Source: CAXBNV01 sp963977185 (lineage in GTDB: Bacteria; Pseudomonadota; Gammaproteobacteria; JAGOUU01). Taken from it: a DNA stretch of 64,000 bases. Shown here piece by piece: positions 18,334 through 27,244 of this stretch; the stretch's first letter is position 1; each line of letters starts with the position of its first letter. The translations under genes were made by a program, and so were the position numbers. The notes under the pieces were generated by a model. That model was not told the origin of the DNA, searched no databases, and saw nothing but the letters and a program-made list of their open reading frames with translations. The stretch spans positions 1 to 64,000 of the forward strand of contig CAXBNV010000002.1 in NCBI GenBank assembly GCA_963977185.1, written 5' to 3'.

Positions 18334-19638
18334 TTAAATAATTTCTTTAGATTCTTTTGAATGATGATTTATCTTATCATCAAAATCCAAGCAAAATGGT
18401 AAATTATCTGCATTATTAATAGATCCCTGTAATTTTGATAAATGATCTAATAAATCTAATAAATCATCTTGTGCTTTTGATATACTTTTAGAACTAAGAT
18501 AGAATTTATTTTTTAATAAATTATTTATTTTTTTAAATATTTTTTTATATGCAAACCAATATTCATAATAACCAATAATAATAAAACTATCTTTTTGTCT
18601 TTGTAATATTTTTAAAATTTCAGTTAAGCCCATTCTTTTTTTCTTTTTAGAATCTATAAAATTGTTAGTTGCAAAATCAAGCTCTGAATAAAAGTCTAAA
18701 GCTATTACAGATATATCTTTAAAATCAATATTATTTCTAAACTCAACCAAACTACTTCTATTGTTCTTTTTAGGTAATTTTTGCAATGTGTAAATTTGTT
18801 TTTGAAATTTTTCATCTAAAAATTCATTATCTAGATACTGATATAAGATATAACTTAAAGAAGCTAAAGATTTATTAACCTTATCTTCTATTAAATGAAA
18901 TGACATATTATCTAAACCATCAGAATAATTTTTAATAATATTATTAAATAAATATTTAAATATTAATTTATCCGAATGCTTTAATATATTATTTTCTAAA
19001 AATTTAAAAATTATATAACAAAAATTCCATAGCAATTCATGCCGTGTTTCATTGAATTCATTTTTTAAAACTAAAACTGATTTAGTTGCTTTTGTATAAT
19101 CAAATTCACTAACCGTAAAATCAAAGTCAATAAAATTTGCTAAAAACTCAATGCTATTGATAACATTAATTCTTTGAGTTGCATTAAAGTCACATCTAAA
19201 ACTAGAAGTATTGTATTTTTCCACATGTTTTACAAAAAAACTAGACTGAGTATATAGACTTAGAATAAAACCATTAGTATTAATTTTTAATAAGTCTAAA
19301 TAAGTTAAATAAAATATAGGTATATCATACAAACCTAACTTTATATTTTTAATATAATCTAACAAAGCATCTATACTATGTTGCAATAAATGTTTGCTAT
19401 AACAAGTTTCATGAGAAAAATTTAATAATGACTGTAATAACTGCTTATTATTAGTGAAACTAATAATTTCTTCAGTAAAACACACAACCCCCCATAATTT
19501 TAAATGAGTCGCATCTTTATTGGTTAATTTTAATAAATCAATAGCTAAATTTATTTGATTATCTTTTAAAAAATCAATGATTTTAATAACTTTTTGATGT
19601 AAAGATTCAATAGAATCTTCTAGTTTATTAGCTTGCAT
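18334..19638 (-). CDS. Orphan helical protein, 434 residues
   Basis: Function not recognised. It appears soluble and almost wholly helical, with many Leu/Ile/Lys/Asn residues and no signal peptide or membrane segment. Cys and His appear in the segment FSHETCYSKHLLQHS. The start is taken at 19638 (MQANKLEDS), because AAGG lies six bases before it; an ATG two codons upstream touches that site and is less likely. It lies 40 bases upstream of the MFS gene on the same strand, so the two may be co-transcribed, and it is divergent from gshB. Confidence 0.7.
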   Translation of the reverse strand: MQANKLEDSIESLHQKVIKIIDFLKDNQINLAIDLLKLTNKDATHLKLWGVVCFTEEIISFTNNKQLLQSLLNFSHETCYSKHLLQHSIDALLDYIKNIKLGLYDIPIFYLTYLDLLKINTNGFILSLYTQSSFFVKHVEKYNTSSFRCDFNATQRINVINSIEFLANFIDFDFTVSEFDYTKATKSVLVLKNEFNETRHELLWNFCYIIFKFLENNILKHSDKLIFKYLFNNIIKNYSDGLDNMSFHLIEDKVNKSLASLSYILYQYLDNEFLDEKFQKQIYTLQKLPKKNNRSSLVEFRNNIDFKDISVIALDFYSELDFATNNFIDSKKKKRMGLTEILKILQRQKDSFIIIGYYEYWFAYKKIFKKINNLLKNKFYLSSKSISKAQDDLLDLLDHLSKLQGSINNADNLPFCLDFDDKINHHSKESKEII

Positions 19639-19765
19639 AAACATCCTTGTTTGATTTTGCGTAAGATATATCCTTATGTTAATATTAGCATTAATGCTAA
19701 TATTAATTTAATTAATTTTTTAATAATTTATGCACTTTATTAAGTCAATAATATTATAACTAACT

Positions 19766-20722
19766 ATGAGCAAAACTAACATTCGCCTTGCTGTTCTAAT
19801 GGATCCACTTCATAAAATTAACATCAAAAAAGATTCAACATATACCATGCTTCGTGAAGCTTCCAAAAAAGGCTGGGATATATATATCTTTATGAGTAAC
19901 GAGCTATATTTTAAAAACAATAAATATTTAGCTAACGCATGTAAATTTAAATTTAACCAAACTAATCAACCAAGCTGGTATAATACTAGTGAGCAAGAAA
20001 TTATTGATTTGTTATCTTTTGATATAATTTTATTTAGAAAAGATCCACCTGTTAACTTAGAATATATATACTCTACTTATTTATTAGAACAAATTGCTAA
20101 CAAAGGTGTTTTAGTTGCTAATAATCCAAAATCTATAAGAGATTGTAATGAAAAACTTTTTGCAACTCAATTTCCAGAGTTCTCCCCTCCTACATTAGTT
20201 ACAAGCAATATGAGTTTAATTAAAGAATTCCAAAAGGAACATCAAGAAATTATCGTTAAACCATTAGATAGCATGGGTGGTAACTCTATATTTAAACTAA
20301 TACCTAATGACAGCAATATTAATGTTATTTTAGAAGCATCAACTCTAAATGGCTCAAAAACTATCATGGCTCAAAAGTTTATTCCTGAAATAAAAGATGG
20401 AGATAAAAGGATTCTAATGATAAATGGTAGTCCTGTACATTATGGAATAAAAAGAATTCCTGATAAACATGATCACCGAGGCAATTTAGCTGCTAACGCA
20501 AAATCAGTAGGCTTTAGAATTAATGATCATGAACATGAAATTTGTCATAAAATTGGCCCTAAACTTCAAGAATTAGGGCTTCACTTTGTAGGGCTAGATG
20601 TTATAGGCAATTATGTTACCGAAATTAATGTTACCTGCCCTACTTGTATTCAAGAAATAGATAGCCTATATGACCTTAATATAGCTAAAAGCTTTTTAGA
20701 AGAGCTTGAAAGAATGTTATAA
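19766..20722 (+). CDS. gshB: Glutathione synthetase
   Basis: An ATP-grasp ligase that joins gamma-glutamylcysteine and glycine, the last step of glutathione synthesis. The 318 residues are typical. Visible features are the N-terminal MDPLHKINIKKDSTYTMLRE, the ATP-binding stretch IIVKPLDSMGGNSIFKL, and the C-terminal metal/substrate segment TEINVTCPTCIQEID. The usual partner gshA is not in this window. There is no obvious Shine-Dalgarno sequence before the ATG. apbE follows 38 bases downstream on the same strand. Confidence 0.96.
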   Translation: MSKTNIRLAVLMDPLHKINIKKDSTYTMLREASKKGWDIYIFMSNELYFKNNKYLANACKFKFNQTNQPSWYNTSEQEIIDLLSFDIILFRKDPPVNLEYIYSTYLLEQIANKGVLVANNPKSIRDCNEKLFATQFPEFSPPTLVTSNMSLIKEFQKEHQEIIVKPLDSMGGNSIFKLIPNDSNINVILEASTLNGSKTIMAQKFIPEIKDGDKRILMINGSPVHYGIKRIPDKHDHRGNLAANAKSVGFRINDHEHEICHKIGPKLQELGLHFVGLDVIGNYVTEINVTCPTCIQEIDSLYDLNIAKSFLEELERML

Positions 20723-20760
20723 TACTTTCTGATTTTAAGTATTATATACTTTATTAGAGC

Positions 20761-21861
20761 ATGAAAAATACATTACCGGCTTTTTTTGGAAGTCTTTTTT
20801 CTTTAAAAAAGAAAAAATATTTATTCATATTATCCATATTTTGTTCTTTTGCTATAACTATAATTTTTTTATTTTTATACAAAAATCAGCAGCCTGAAAT
20901 TTATGAATCAAAATATTATTCTTTAGGTACTGTTATATCTATTAAAATATCTAATTATCCCAAGAAAAATATAGACAAAATATTTTTTGAAATAGAAAAC
21001 TTAATTAAGAAATCTCATATAAAATGGCACCCTTGGAATAAAAATAAAAAAAATATTTTATATAATTTAAATCAAGCATTACAATCTGGAGATAACTATG
21101 AAGTAGACCCAGGCACTCTTAATATATTAACTACTTCAAAAAAAATAGCAGATAAAACTAATCATTTGTTTAACCCTATATATGGTCAATTATTTAAAGC
21201 GTGGGGGTTTCATCAAGAAAATTTCAATAATAATTTTATACCTAATTTAAACAAAATTAAATTATTAACAAAATCTAATTTATCTATGAAAGATATAATT
21301 ATTAAAAATAATGTTATTTCTACAAATATAAAAGATCCTGAAACTAGAAAAATAATTCAATTAGACTTTAATGCCATAGCTAAAGGGCAAATAATTTTAG
21401 ACATTAAAAAAACTCTAAAAAATTATAATATAAATAATGCGCTAATTAATATTGGTGGAGATATATATGCTATGGGTTATAAAAATATAAATACAAAATC
21501 TAATTGGACTAGCGCTATCTTTAATCCTCAAGATAAACAAAAGCCAATTGCTATTATAAAATTAAAACCAAATCAAAGTATAGCAACATCAGGAAATTAT
21601 TTTAGAAACTTTAAAATAAACAATAAAAAATATCATCATATTATTAATTCAAAATTAGGCATACCAAGTGAATATTTTATACAGGCAACAGTTATTCACC
21701 AAGACCCATTAGTCGCTGATGCTATGGCAACAGTTATGATGTTAAGTGATACAAGTAATTATCAAGATTTTTTAAATAATTTAAATATTGATAATTATTT
21801 ACTAATAGATAAAAATAATAAAATATTAAATAAAAATATTGATATTATTTATTTTTCATAA
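20761..21861 (+). CDS. apbE: FAD:protein FMN transferase (ApbE)
   Basis: ApbE transfers FMN from FAD to a Thr of target flavoproteins such as NqrB/C or RnfD/G. This copy has 366 residues. The N-terminus has one hydrophobic helix (about 20-40) with no lipobox Cys, so it looks like a membrane anchor, not a lipoprotein signal. Family motifs include YSLGTVISIKI, DFNAIAKGQIILDI, ALINIGGDIYAMG, ATSGNYFRNF and a C-terminal DAMATVMMLS (metal-binding Asp-Ala-x-Ala-Thr). It probably forms an operon with gshB. Its last 17 bases overlap the end of the convergent gene. Confidence 0.93.
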   Translation: MKNTLPAFFGSLFSLKKKKYLFILSIFCSFAITIIFLFLYKNQQPEIYESKYYSLGTVISIKISNYPKKNIDKIFFEIENLIKKSHIKWHPWNKNKKNILYNLNQALQSGDNYEVDPGTLNILTTSKKIADKTNHLFNPIYGQLFKAWGFHQENFNNNFIPNLNKIKLLTKSNLSMKDIIIKNNVISTNIKDPETRKIIQLDFNAIAKGQIILDIKKTLKNYNINNALINIGGDIYAMGYKNINTKSNWTSAIFNPQDKQKPIAIIKLKPNQSIATSGNYFRNFKINNKKYHHIINSKLGIPSEYFIQATVIHQDPLVADAMATVMMLSDTSNYQDFLNNLNIDNYLLIDKNNKILNKNIDIIYFS

Positions 21862-22720
21862 CTGATTTAGTGCAATTATCAGGAAAAGATACATCTGCTT
21901 CTTGATTATAAGCTCCTAAAAAATGCTTTTTGAACATATCTACTATAATTAAGCACAATCTTTCAAGAGCGTTATACGTTAACCCTAAAAACTCAAGATT
22001 TGTTATATTACCAGTTTTTTGTTCAATTGCCACTTCATCAAGAGACACAGTGAAAGATTTCATATCATCTGCTAAAACATAATTATATTTAATTTTTATA
22101 ACCTGATCTTCTGTATCACTGTTAGGTGACTTTATATTCAAATTAATCTCTATTTCTATACGCTGGTTATTATTTAATATATTGATCATTAAATCAGTAT
22201 TCACTGATAATTTATTGTCATAATGCTCCATACTATGAAAATATTTTGGCTGAATAATATTTTTAACTAACGCTTCTGGTGACATAATTAACCCATATTG
22301 ATGAAAACTTGTAAATATAGATTTCAAAAGAGTATCTTCATCTTTTTTATCTTCTGATGATAGACCAACATCTTTGGTTGCAAGTTCCTTAATAAAACTC
22401 AAAGCATCATTATCTGTTATTACAGTGTTTTCGGATTCCTGAAAAATAGAAATGTTATTTACAGGTAACTTTCGTGTTATAACATCTTTTTCAAATTGTT
22501 CTGGATTATAACTATTAAAATTATTTGCATTTTGCATTCCTTGCCAAAAAATCGACATGCTACTAGATTTATCAAATTTCACATTCTTTAATTTCTGAGT
22601 CTGCATTGCTTCTTCGATTGTAAAACGACTAGTTACATCTTTTACTTTATATACAACTGAATTGCTAGAAAATAAAAAATTTGAATAACTTGAATTTTTT
22701 CCAAAATATAGCCTATACAT
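21845..22720 (-). CDS. Orphan protein of 291 residues
   Basis: Function not recognised. It seems soluble, with no signal peptide or membrane helix. The C-terminal half contains an alternating hydrophobic/charged stretch (DLMINILNNNQRIEIEINLN, then KIKYNYVLADDMKSFTVSLDEVAI), suggesting an antiparallel beta sheet, followed by a helix (NALERLCLIIVDMFKKHFLG). It overlaps the end of apbE by 17 bases, tail to tail. About 440 bases without a gene lie upstream. Like other orphans here it could be a secreted effector, but nothing in the sequence proves this. Confidence 0.65.
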   Translation of the reverse strand: MYRLYFGKNSSYSNFLFSSNSVVYKVKDVTSRFTIEEAMQTQKLKNVKFDKSSSMSIFWQGMQNANNFNSYNPEQFEKDVITRKLPVNNISIFQESENTVITDNDALSFIKELATKDVGLSSEDKKDEDTLLKSIFTSFHQYGLIMSPEALVKNIIQPKYFHSMEHYDNKLSVNTDLMINILNNNQRIEIEINLNIKSPNSDTEDQVIKIKYNYVLADDMKSFTVSLDEVAIEQKTGNITNLEFLGLTYNALERLCLIIVDMFKKHFLGAYNQEADVSFPDNCTKSVMKNK

Positions 22721-23043
22721 ATAAACCCTAAATACATATTAATAATAAATTACATAAATAATTTTATTTTAACAACTAAATAATTAAATAATCATTAATA
22801 AATGAGATTATATAATTCTAAATAAAATTACCATAAGTAAAAATACCACACACATCGTTAGTTGTCAAGCTAATTTAGCTTAACAGCTAATTTGCATTAA
22901 TATAGTTAGATTTTACATGCCATGATTAAACAGACGCTTTTATATAACATATTGATATTAAAGTTATATTTAGAATTAAACTAGAAAATATTTATGTTTA
23001 TTACAGCGGTTATTACACTTAAATCCTAAGAAATCCTTTTTCT

Positions 23044-23072
23044 GCTCCATTTAGGAGCCTTTTTTCTTTTTT
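23044..23072 (+). terminator. Intrinsic terminator, plus strand
   Basis: GCTCC and GGAGC form a stem around the loop ATTTA and are followed by CTTTTTTCTTTTTT. This is a classic rho-independent terminator reading rightward, yet no plus-strand gene ends near it. The nearest is apbE, 1.2 kb upstream, beyond an antisense gene. Confidence 0.7.
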
Positions 23073-23098
23073 AAAGAAAAAGGCCAACTTTAGTTGGC
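23073..23098 (-). terminator. Intrinsic terminator of the metNIQ operon
   Basis: On the minus strand GCCAAC and GTTGGC pair around TAAA and are followed by CTTTTTCTTT. It lies 62 bases after the metQ stop and ends the long leftward operon that starts at lpoA. Confidence 0.8.
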
Positions 23099-23160
23099 AC
23101 AAAAGGATTTAGATGCGCTAACAACACATTTTTGATTATTTTATAAATAATTTTAAATAA

Positions 23161-23967
23161 TTAAAAAGCTTTTATAGATTGATTTTTAAATAATTCTTTT
23201 GCTTTTGCTTGAACTTCTTGTGATTGCAGTGATGATTTTAATTGATTGAATTTATTATTTTCAACATCTTTGGTTTTAATAACAATAACATTAGCATAAA
23301 TAGAATCTTTGGTTTCTAAAAAAATAGCATCTTTTGAAGGAATTAAACCTGCTAATATTGCATAATTTGTATTAATTGCCGCTAATGCTACGTCAGGTAA
23401 AACTCTTGGAATACCTGCTGCATCTAATTCTCTAATTTTTAAATGCTTATTATTAGATTTTATATCTTTTAAAGTAACACTTGCTTTATCTACATTACTA
23501 TCTAATTTTATTAATCCTGCTTTTTCTAATAATAATAACGCTCTTGCGCCATTACTAGGATCATTAGGAATAGCTATAACACTTCCATTTGGTATTTTAT
23601 CTAGATTTTTATATTTACTAGAATATAAACCCATAGGATAAACAAAAGTCTTTCCCAAAATAGTAAAATCATAACCATGATCAGCCATGGCTTTTTTTAA
23701 GAAAGGCTCATGCTGAAACATATTGGCGTCTAAAATACCTTCATCCAATGCACGATTAGGCTCTTGATAATCATTAAATTCTTTAATTTTTATATCTATA
23801 TTATATCTATTTTTTGCAACTTTCTTTGCAACTTCAGCAAGAATTGTTTCAGGGCCTGCAATAGTTCCTAAAACTATTTCATTAGGATCTTTTTTATTAT
23901 CCTTGCATGATGCTAAAAATATACTTATAAATAATGTTAAATACACAAAAGATTTAATTTTTCTCAT
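23161..23967 (-). CDS. metQ: Methionine-binding lipoprotein MetQ (NlpA family)
   Basis: The periplasmic substrate-binding part of a methionine ABC importer. The 268 residues begin with a lipoprotein signal (hydrophobic VYLTLFISIFLASC), so Cys21 is the probable lipidated residue. Family motifs include GPETILAEVAKKVA, IKEFNDYQEPNRALDEGILDANMFQH, YPMGLYS and IAIPNDPSNGARALLLLEKAGLI. It follows metI by 10 bases and precedes the terminator. NlpA-family proteins bind D/L-methionine or, in some relatives, short peptides; the complete metNIQ order favours methionine. Confidence 0.93.
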   Translation of the reverse strand: MRKIKSFVYLTLFISIFLASCKDNKKDPNEIVLGTIAGPETILAEVAKKVAKNRYNIDIKIKEFNDYQEPNRALDEGILDANMFQHEPFLKKAMADHGYDFTILGKTFVYPMGLYSSKYKNLDKIPNGSVIAIPNDPSNGARALLLLEKAGLIKLDSNVDKASVTLKDIKSNNKHLKIRELDAAGIPRVLPDVALAAINTNYAILAGLIPSKDAIFLETKDSIYANVIVIKTKDVENNKFNQLKSSLQSQEVQAKAKELFKNQSIKAF

Positions 23968-23977
23968 AAACTAGTTA

Positions 23978-24628
23978 TTAATTATTTGATAATTTATGTA
24001 GCAATTTATTACCTATATATTCGATTACCTGTACTAAAATAATCATAATCACTACAGTAATAACCATAGTTTGCATCTGAAATCTCTGATAACCATAATT
24101 AAAAGCCATGGCGCCAAGTCCACCGCCAGCCAAAGTACCCGCCATTGCAGAATAACCGACCAATGTAACCAGCATCAAAATGATACCATAAATAATATGA
24201 TTTCTAGCTTCAATCAAGTTAAAATTAAATAATACCTGTATATTACTTGCACCAAAACTTAAAGCTGTGTCGATGACTCCTTTAGGTATTTCTAAAAAAG
24301 CACTCTCAGTTATTCTAGCAAAAAATGGTATTGCGGCAATAGTTAAAGGTACACAGGCAGCAAGAGTTCCTATTGTTGTGCCTGCAATCAATCTAGTAAA
24401 AGGAATAATAGCGATCATTAATATAACAAAAGGAATCGATCTTGTTATGTTTACAAGAATATTTAATACTTGATAAGCTAAATTATTTTCATAGATAGGA
24501 AAAGATGATTTTGGATTAACTAGATATAATAAAATCCCTAATGCCCCACCTAATATTACAGATAGTATTCCTGGAAGAAAAACTAATAATAAAGTTTCCA
24601 GTGTTGCATATAAAAATTCATTAAACAT
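23978..24628 (-). CDS. metI: Methionine ABC transporter permease MetI
   Basis: Inner-membrane permease of 216 residues with five hydrophobic helices. The cytoplasmic coupling loop has the permease signature EIPKGVIDTALSFGASNIQVLF, and the C-terminal TLVGYSAMAGTLAGGGLGAMAFNYGYQRF is highly typical of MetI. The start overlaps the metN end by eight bases, indicating translational coupling. Confidence 0.96.
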   Translation of the reverse strand: MFNEFLYATLETLLLVFLPGILSVILGGALGILLYLVNPKSSFPIYENNLAYQVLNILVNITRSIPFVILMIAIIPFTRLIAGTTIGTLAACVPLTIAAIPFFARITESAFLEIPKGVIDTALSFGASNIQVLFNFNLIEARNHIIYGIILMLVTLVGYSAMAGTLAGGGLGAMAFNYGYQRFQMQTMVITVVIMIILVQVIEYIGNKLLHKLSNN

Positions 24629-25661
24629 AACCTAAAACCTCAGTGTTTACTTTTGAATCATCAGCTTTTTGCAAAAATTGCTTTATTTTATCATCACTAT
24701 CAGTTTTTAAAACAATTTTTAATTCGCCAACTACTCTATCTTGAATCATATTTATATTACCTTGTAATATATTTATATCTATATCTAATTCTCTAGATAT
24801 AGTACTTATAAAAGGCTCCATAAAACTATATTCATGAATAAAGTTAAGTTCCAGTAATGGATTAGTATGATCTTTGTCTTTGGTTGTAGAAATATTTTTA
24901 GCAATTAATCTAGTAAACTTATCACAACCACTTAATTTGAATAATTCTTTCGTATAACTATGCTTAGGTTTAGTATATAAATTAATAACCTTGTCTTCTT
25001 CAATAACAATTCCATTGTTCATAACAGCTGCTCTATTACAGATTTTTTTAATTACATCCATTTCATGAGTAATTAATAATATAGTAACGTCTAAAGTTTT
25101 ATTTATTTTTTTTAATAAATCTAAAATAATATCCGTATTTTCTGGATCTAATGCAGATGTTGCTTCATCACATAATAAAACTTTGGGGTTATTTACTAAT
25201 GCTCTTGCTATTGCAACTCTTTGCTTTTGACCACCGCTTAACTGCGTAGGATATTTAGTTAAGTAAGACTTAAGGCCAGTTATATCGATGATTTCTGATG
25301 CTTTATTTTTGATAATATTTTTATTAATTCTCTGAAGCTTTAATGGCAGAACTATATTGTCATATACATTTATATTATTAAGTAAATTAAAATGCTGAAA
25401 TATAACCCCAATTTTTTGCCTTTCTTTTCTTAACTCAGAAGGAGACAATTCAACTAAATTATTATCATTAATAATAATATTGCCACTATCAGGAGACTCA
25501 AGTAAATTAACGCATCTTAATAAAGTACTCTTACCTGCACCACTTTTGCCAACAATCCCAAAGATTTCGCCTTTATTTATAAATAAACTAACATCGTCTA
25601 ATGCGGTAAAAACTTTATTATCTACTTTGAAATATTTAGTTATATGTTCAATTTTAATCAT
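24621..25661 (-). CDS. metN: Methionine ABC transporter ATP-binding protein MetN
   Basis: The ATPase of the methionine importer, 346 residues. Walker A is GKSGAGKSTLL, the signature is LSGGQKQRVAIARAL and Walker B is VLLCDEATSALD. The C-terminal ~80 residues form the regulatory NIL domain (from about 265), which lets cytoplasmic methionine inhibit transport. It lies 10 bases downstream of dolP, so methionine import is transcriptionally linked to the lpoA-dolP cluster. No MetJ-like operator is seen in that short gap. Confidence 0.96.
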   Translation of the reverse strand: MIKIEHITKYFKVDNKVFTALDDVSLFINKGEIFGIVGKSGAGKSTLLRCVNLLESPDSGNIIINDNNLVELSPSELRKERQKIGVIFQHFNLLNNINVYDNIVLPLKLQRINKNIIKNKASEIIDITGLKSYLTKYPTQLSGGQKQRVAIARALVNNPKVLLCDEATSALDPENTDIILDLLKKINKTLDVTILLITHEMDVIKKICNRAAVMNNGIVIEEDKVINLYTKPKHSYTKELFKLSGCDKFTRLIAKNISTTKDKDHTNPLLELNFIHEYSFMEPFISTISRELDIDINILQGNINMIQDRVVGELKIVLKTDSDDKIKQFLQKADDSKVNTEVLGYV

Positions 25662-25671
25662 AAAAAACTAT

Positions 25672-26241
25672 TTAACCAATGTATTCAAAAAGCTTTATTA
25701 CTTTATCAACGCCAGATACATGGCTTGCTATATTCGTTGCTTTATCTGCATCTTTAATATCAACTAAACCTAAAAGATATACAGTTCCGTTTTCGGTTAC
25801 AACCTTAATATTTCTAGGAGATATTTTTTCTTGAGCTAACATTTTAGCTTTGATTTTTGTTGTAATCCATATATCTTTAGGACTTGTTGCGTGTACTATT
25901 TTTTTATCACCCGGTAATACTGTTATCTGGTTAAATACTTTACGAACTCTAGGTAATTTGCTCGCAAGTTTTGATATTTCATTTTTTGCTTTTTGGTTTG
26001 TTGCTTGCCCAGCAATTAATAACATCCCATTATAACTTACTATATCAAGATGAGTATTTTCTCTTAATGCTGTATTTGTGTCTATTTCTCGTTGCAACTT
26101 TAATTCTGTTATCTCATCATCAATAACACTTCCTATTGTTCTACTATAATTATCAGTATCACTAATTTTAGTGCAAGAACTTAAAATAAATCCTAAAGCA
26201 CAAGATATAAATATAATATTTATTTTTTTTAAAAAACTCAT
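25672..26241 (-). CDS. dolP: BON-domain outer-membrane lipoprotein DolP
   Basis: A lipoprotein with two BON domains that helps maintain outer-membrane integrity (formerly YraP). I take the start at 26241 (MSFLKKINII), because GGAA lies seven bases before it and it gives a proper lipoprotein signal ending LSSC. The frame is open further upstream, but an upstream start would overlap diaA and spoil the signal. BON 1 covers about residues 50-110 and BON 2 about 120-189 (TKIKAKMLAQEKISPRNIKV then GTVYLLGLV). It follows diaA, as in E. coli. Confidence 0.9.
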   Translation of the reverse strand: MSFLKKINIIFISCALGFILSSCTKISDTDNYSRTIGSVIDDEITELKLQREIDTNTALRENTHLDIVSYNGMLLIAGQATNQKAKNEISKLASKLPRVRKVFNQITVLPGDKKIVHATSPKDIWITTKIKAKMLAQEKISPRNIKVVTENGTVYLLGLVDIKDADKATNIASHVSGVDKVIKLFEYIG

Positions 26242-26267
26242 AAGCATTTCCATTATGTAATCAATTT

Positions 26268-26855
26268 TTAAGAAAACAACTGATAGTCTATTAACTCGCA
26301 TAAGCAATGTATAATAGTAATATGTGACTCTTGAATGTGTGCTGTAATATCAGATGGGACTCTAATTTCAACGTCTAATTCAGCATCTAGTACTCCAGCA
26401 AGATCACCGCCATTTTTACCAGTTAAAGCTATAACCTTTAAATTTTTATCGTGCGCAACTCTAACTGCATTTAAAATATTAGCTGAATTTCCACTAGTAG
26501 TAATAGCAAATAAAACATCTCCTGCCTGTCCTAATGCTTCTATTTGCTTGCTAAATATGTCTTGATAAGAATAATCATTAGCTATTGCCGTTATAGTTGG
26601 AGCATCCGCACACAATGCTATAGCAGGTAAAGCCGGTCGTTCTTGATTATATCTATTTAATAATTCAGATGAGAAATGCTGAGCATCCCCACAAGATCCA
26701 CCATTGCCGCAAGTTAATACTTTTTTTCCGTCTAATAAAGAGTTAATTAGAATTTCTGCCGCTTTTGTAATTTTATTAGGCAACAAATCTGCTGTATTAA
26801 TTTTAGTTTGAATACTGTTTGAGAAATGTTCATTAACTTTTTCTAATAAGCTCAT
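26268..26855 (-). CDS. diaA: SIS-domain protein DiaA (DnaA initiator-associating / GmhA-like)
   Basis: A 195-residue SIS-fold protein. The segment [20 protein letters not shown] and the later [16 protein letters not shown] match both DiaA and phosphoheptose isomerase GmhA. The position, between yraN and the BON lipoprotein gene as in E. coli yraL-M-N-O-P, favours DiaA, which binds DnaA and promotes timely initiation of replication. The retained C-terminal [19 protein letters not shown] is also seen in GmhA, so isomerase activity cannot be excluded, especially if no other gmhA exists in the genome. Confidence 0.88.
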   Translation of the reverse strand: MSLLEKVNEHFSNSIQTKINTADLLPNKITKAAEILINSLLDGKKVLTCGNGGSCGDAQHFSSELLNRYNQERPALPAIALCADAPTITAIANDYSYQDIFSKQIEALGQAGDVLFAITTSGNSANILNAVRVAHDKNLKVIALTGKNGGDLAGVLDAELDVEIRVPSDITAHIQESHITIIHCLCELIDYQLFS

Positions 26856-26881
26856 AAATATTAAATTTCTAAAAAAATGTA

Positions 26882-27235
26882 TTAATAAAAAGCATTCTTA
26901 AGCCAAAAAAATTCTAATTTATCCATATTACCACATAAAGTTATAACATCAAATCGGCATATATAGTTTTGATATTTTATATTTTTCTGCAAAAAATATA
27001 ATGCTACTTTTTTTATCTTATTTTGTTTAGCTCGATTAACAGTTTCTAATGCTTCCATAAATTTATTGTCTTTTCGATATTTTACTTCAACAAATGTTAA
27101 AATATCTTTATCAAGCATTATTAAATCAATCTCACCAAACTTTAATCGAAAATTAGCTACAACAAGTATTAATCCTTCAGAAGTTAAATAATTTTTTGCA
27201 AGTTCCTCTGTTTTATTCCCTAATGAGACACTCAT
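26882..27235 (-). CDS. yraN: UPF0102 nuclease-fold protein YraN
   Basis: A small protein of 117 residues with the restriction-endonuclease-like core of the UPF0102 family: [16 protein letters not shown] near the start, then [20 protein letters not shown] and VEVKYRK (the Glu-Asp-Glu-x-Lys motif). Its function is uncertain; the fold suggests DNA processing. It lies 9 bases after lpoA and 26 before diaA, the conserved gammaproteobacterial order. Confidence 0.92.
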   Translation of the reverse strand: MSVSLGNKTEELAKNYLTSEGLILVVANFRLKFGEIDLIMLDKDILTFVEVKYRKDNKFMEALETVNRAKQNKIKKVALYFLQKNIKYQNYICRFDVITLCGNMDKLEFFWLKNAFY

Positions 27236-27244
27236 AAAATATAT

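Larger units (their letters stand above)
23031..23110. repeat. Nested inverted-repeat element
   Basis: An outer perfect 10-base pair, AAATCCTTTT (23031-23040) with AAAAGGATTT (23101-23110), encloses three further hairpins: GCTCC/GGAGC (23044-23058), a pyrimidine/purine stem (about 23058-23083) and GCCAAC/GTTGGC (23083-23098). The whole could fold as a multi-arm junction in RNA or DNA. Confidence 0.8.
22721..23160. other. Intergenic region of 440 bases with structured right end
   Basis: No protein gene is visible on either strand. The left part (22721-22860) is plain AT-rich sequence, presumably the promoter region of the orphan gene at 22720. The middle has overlapping short palindromes (AAGCTAATTTAGCTT at 22867-22881, then TTAGCT/AGCTAA). 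The right end carries three nested hairpins (see separate entries). The plus-strand terminator has no gene behind it, so a plus-strand transcript of unknown start, possibly a small RNA, is conceivable. I could not find a convincing plus-strand promoter. Confidence 0.6.
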
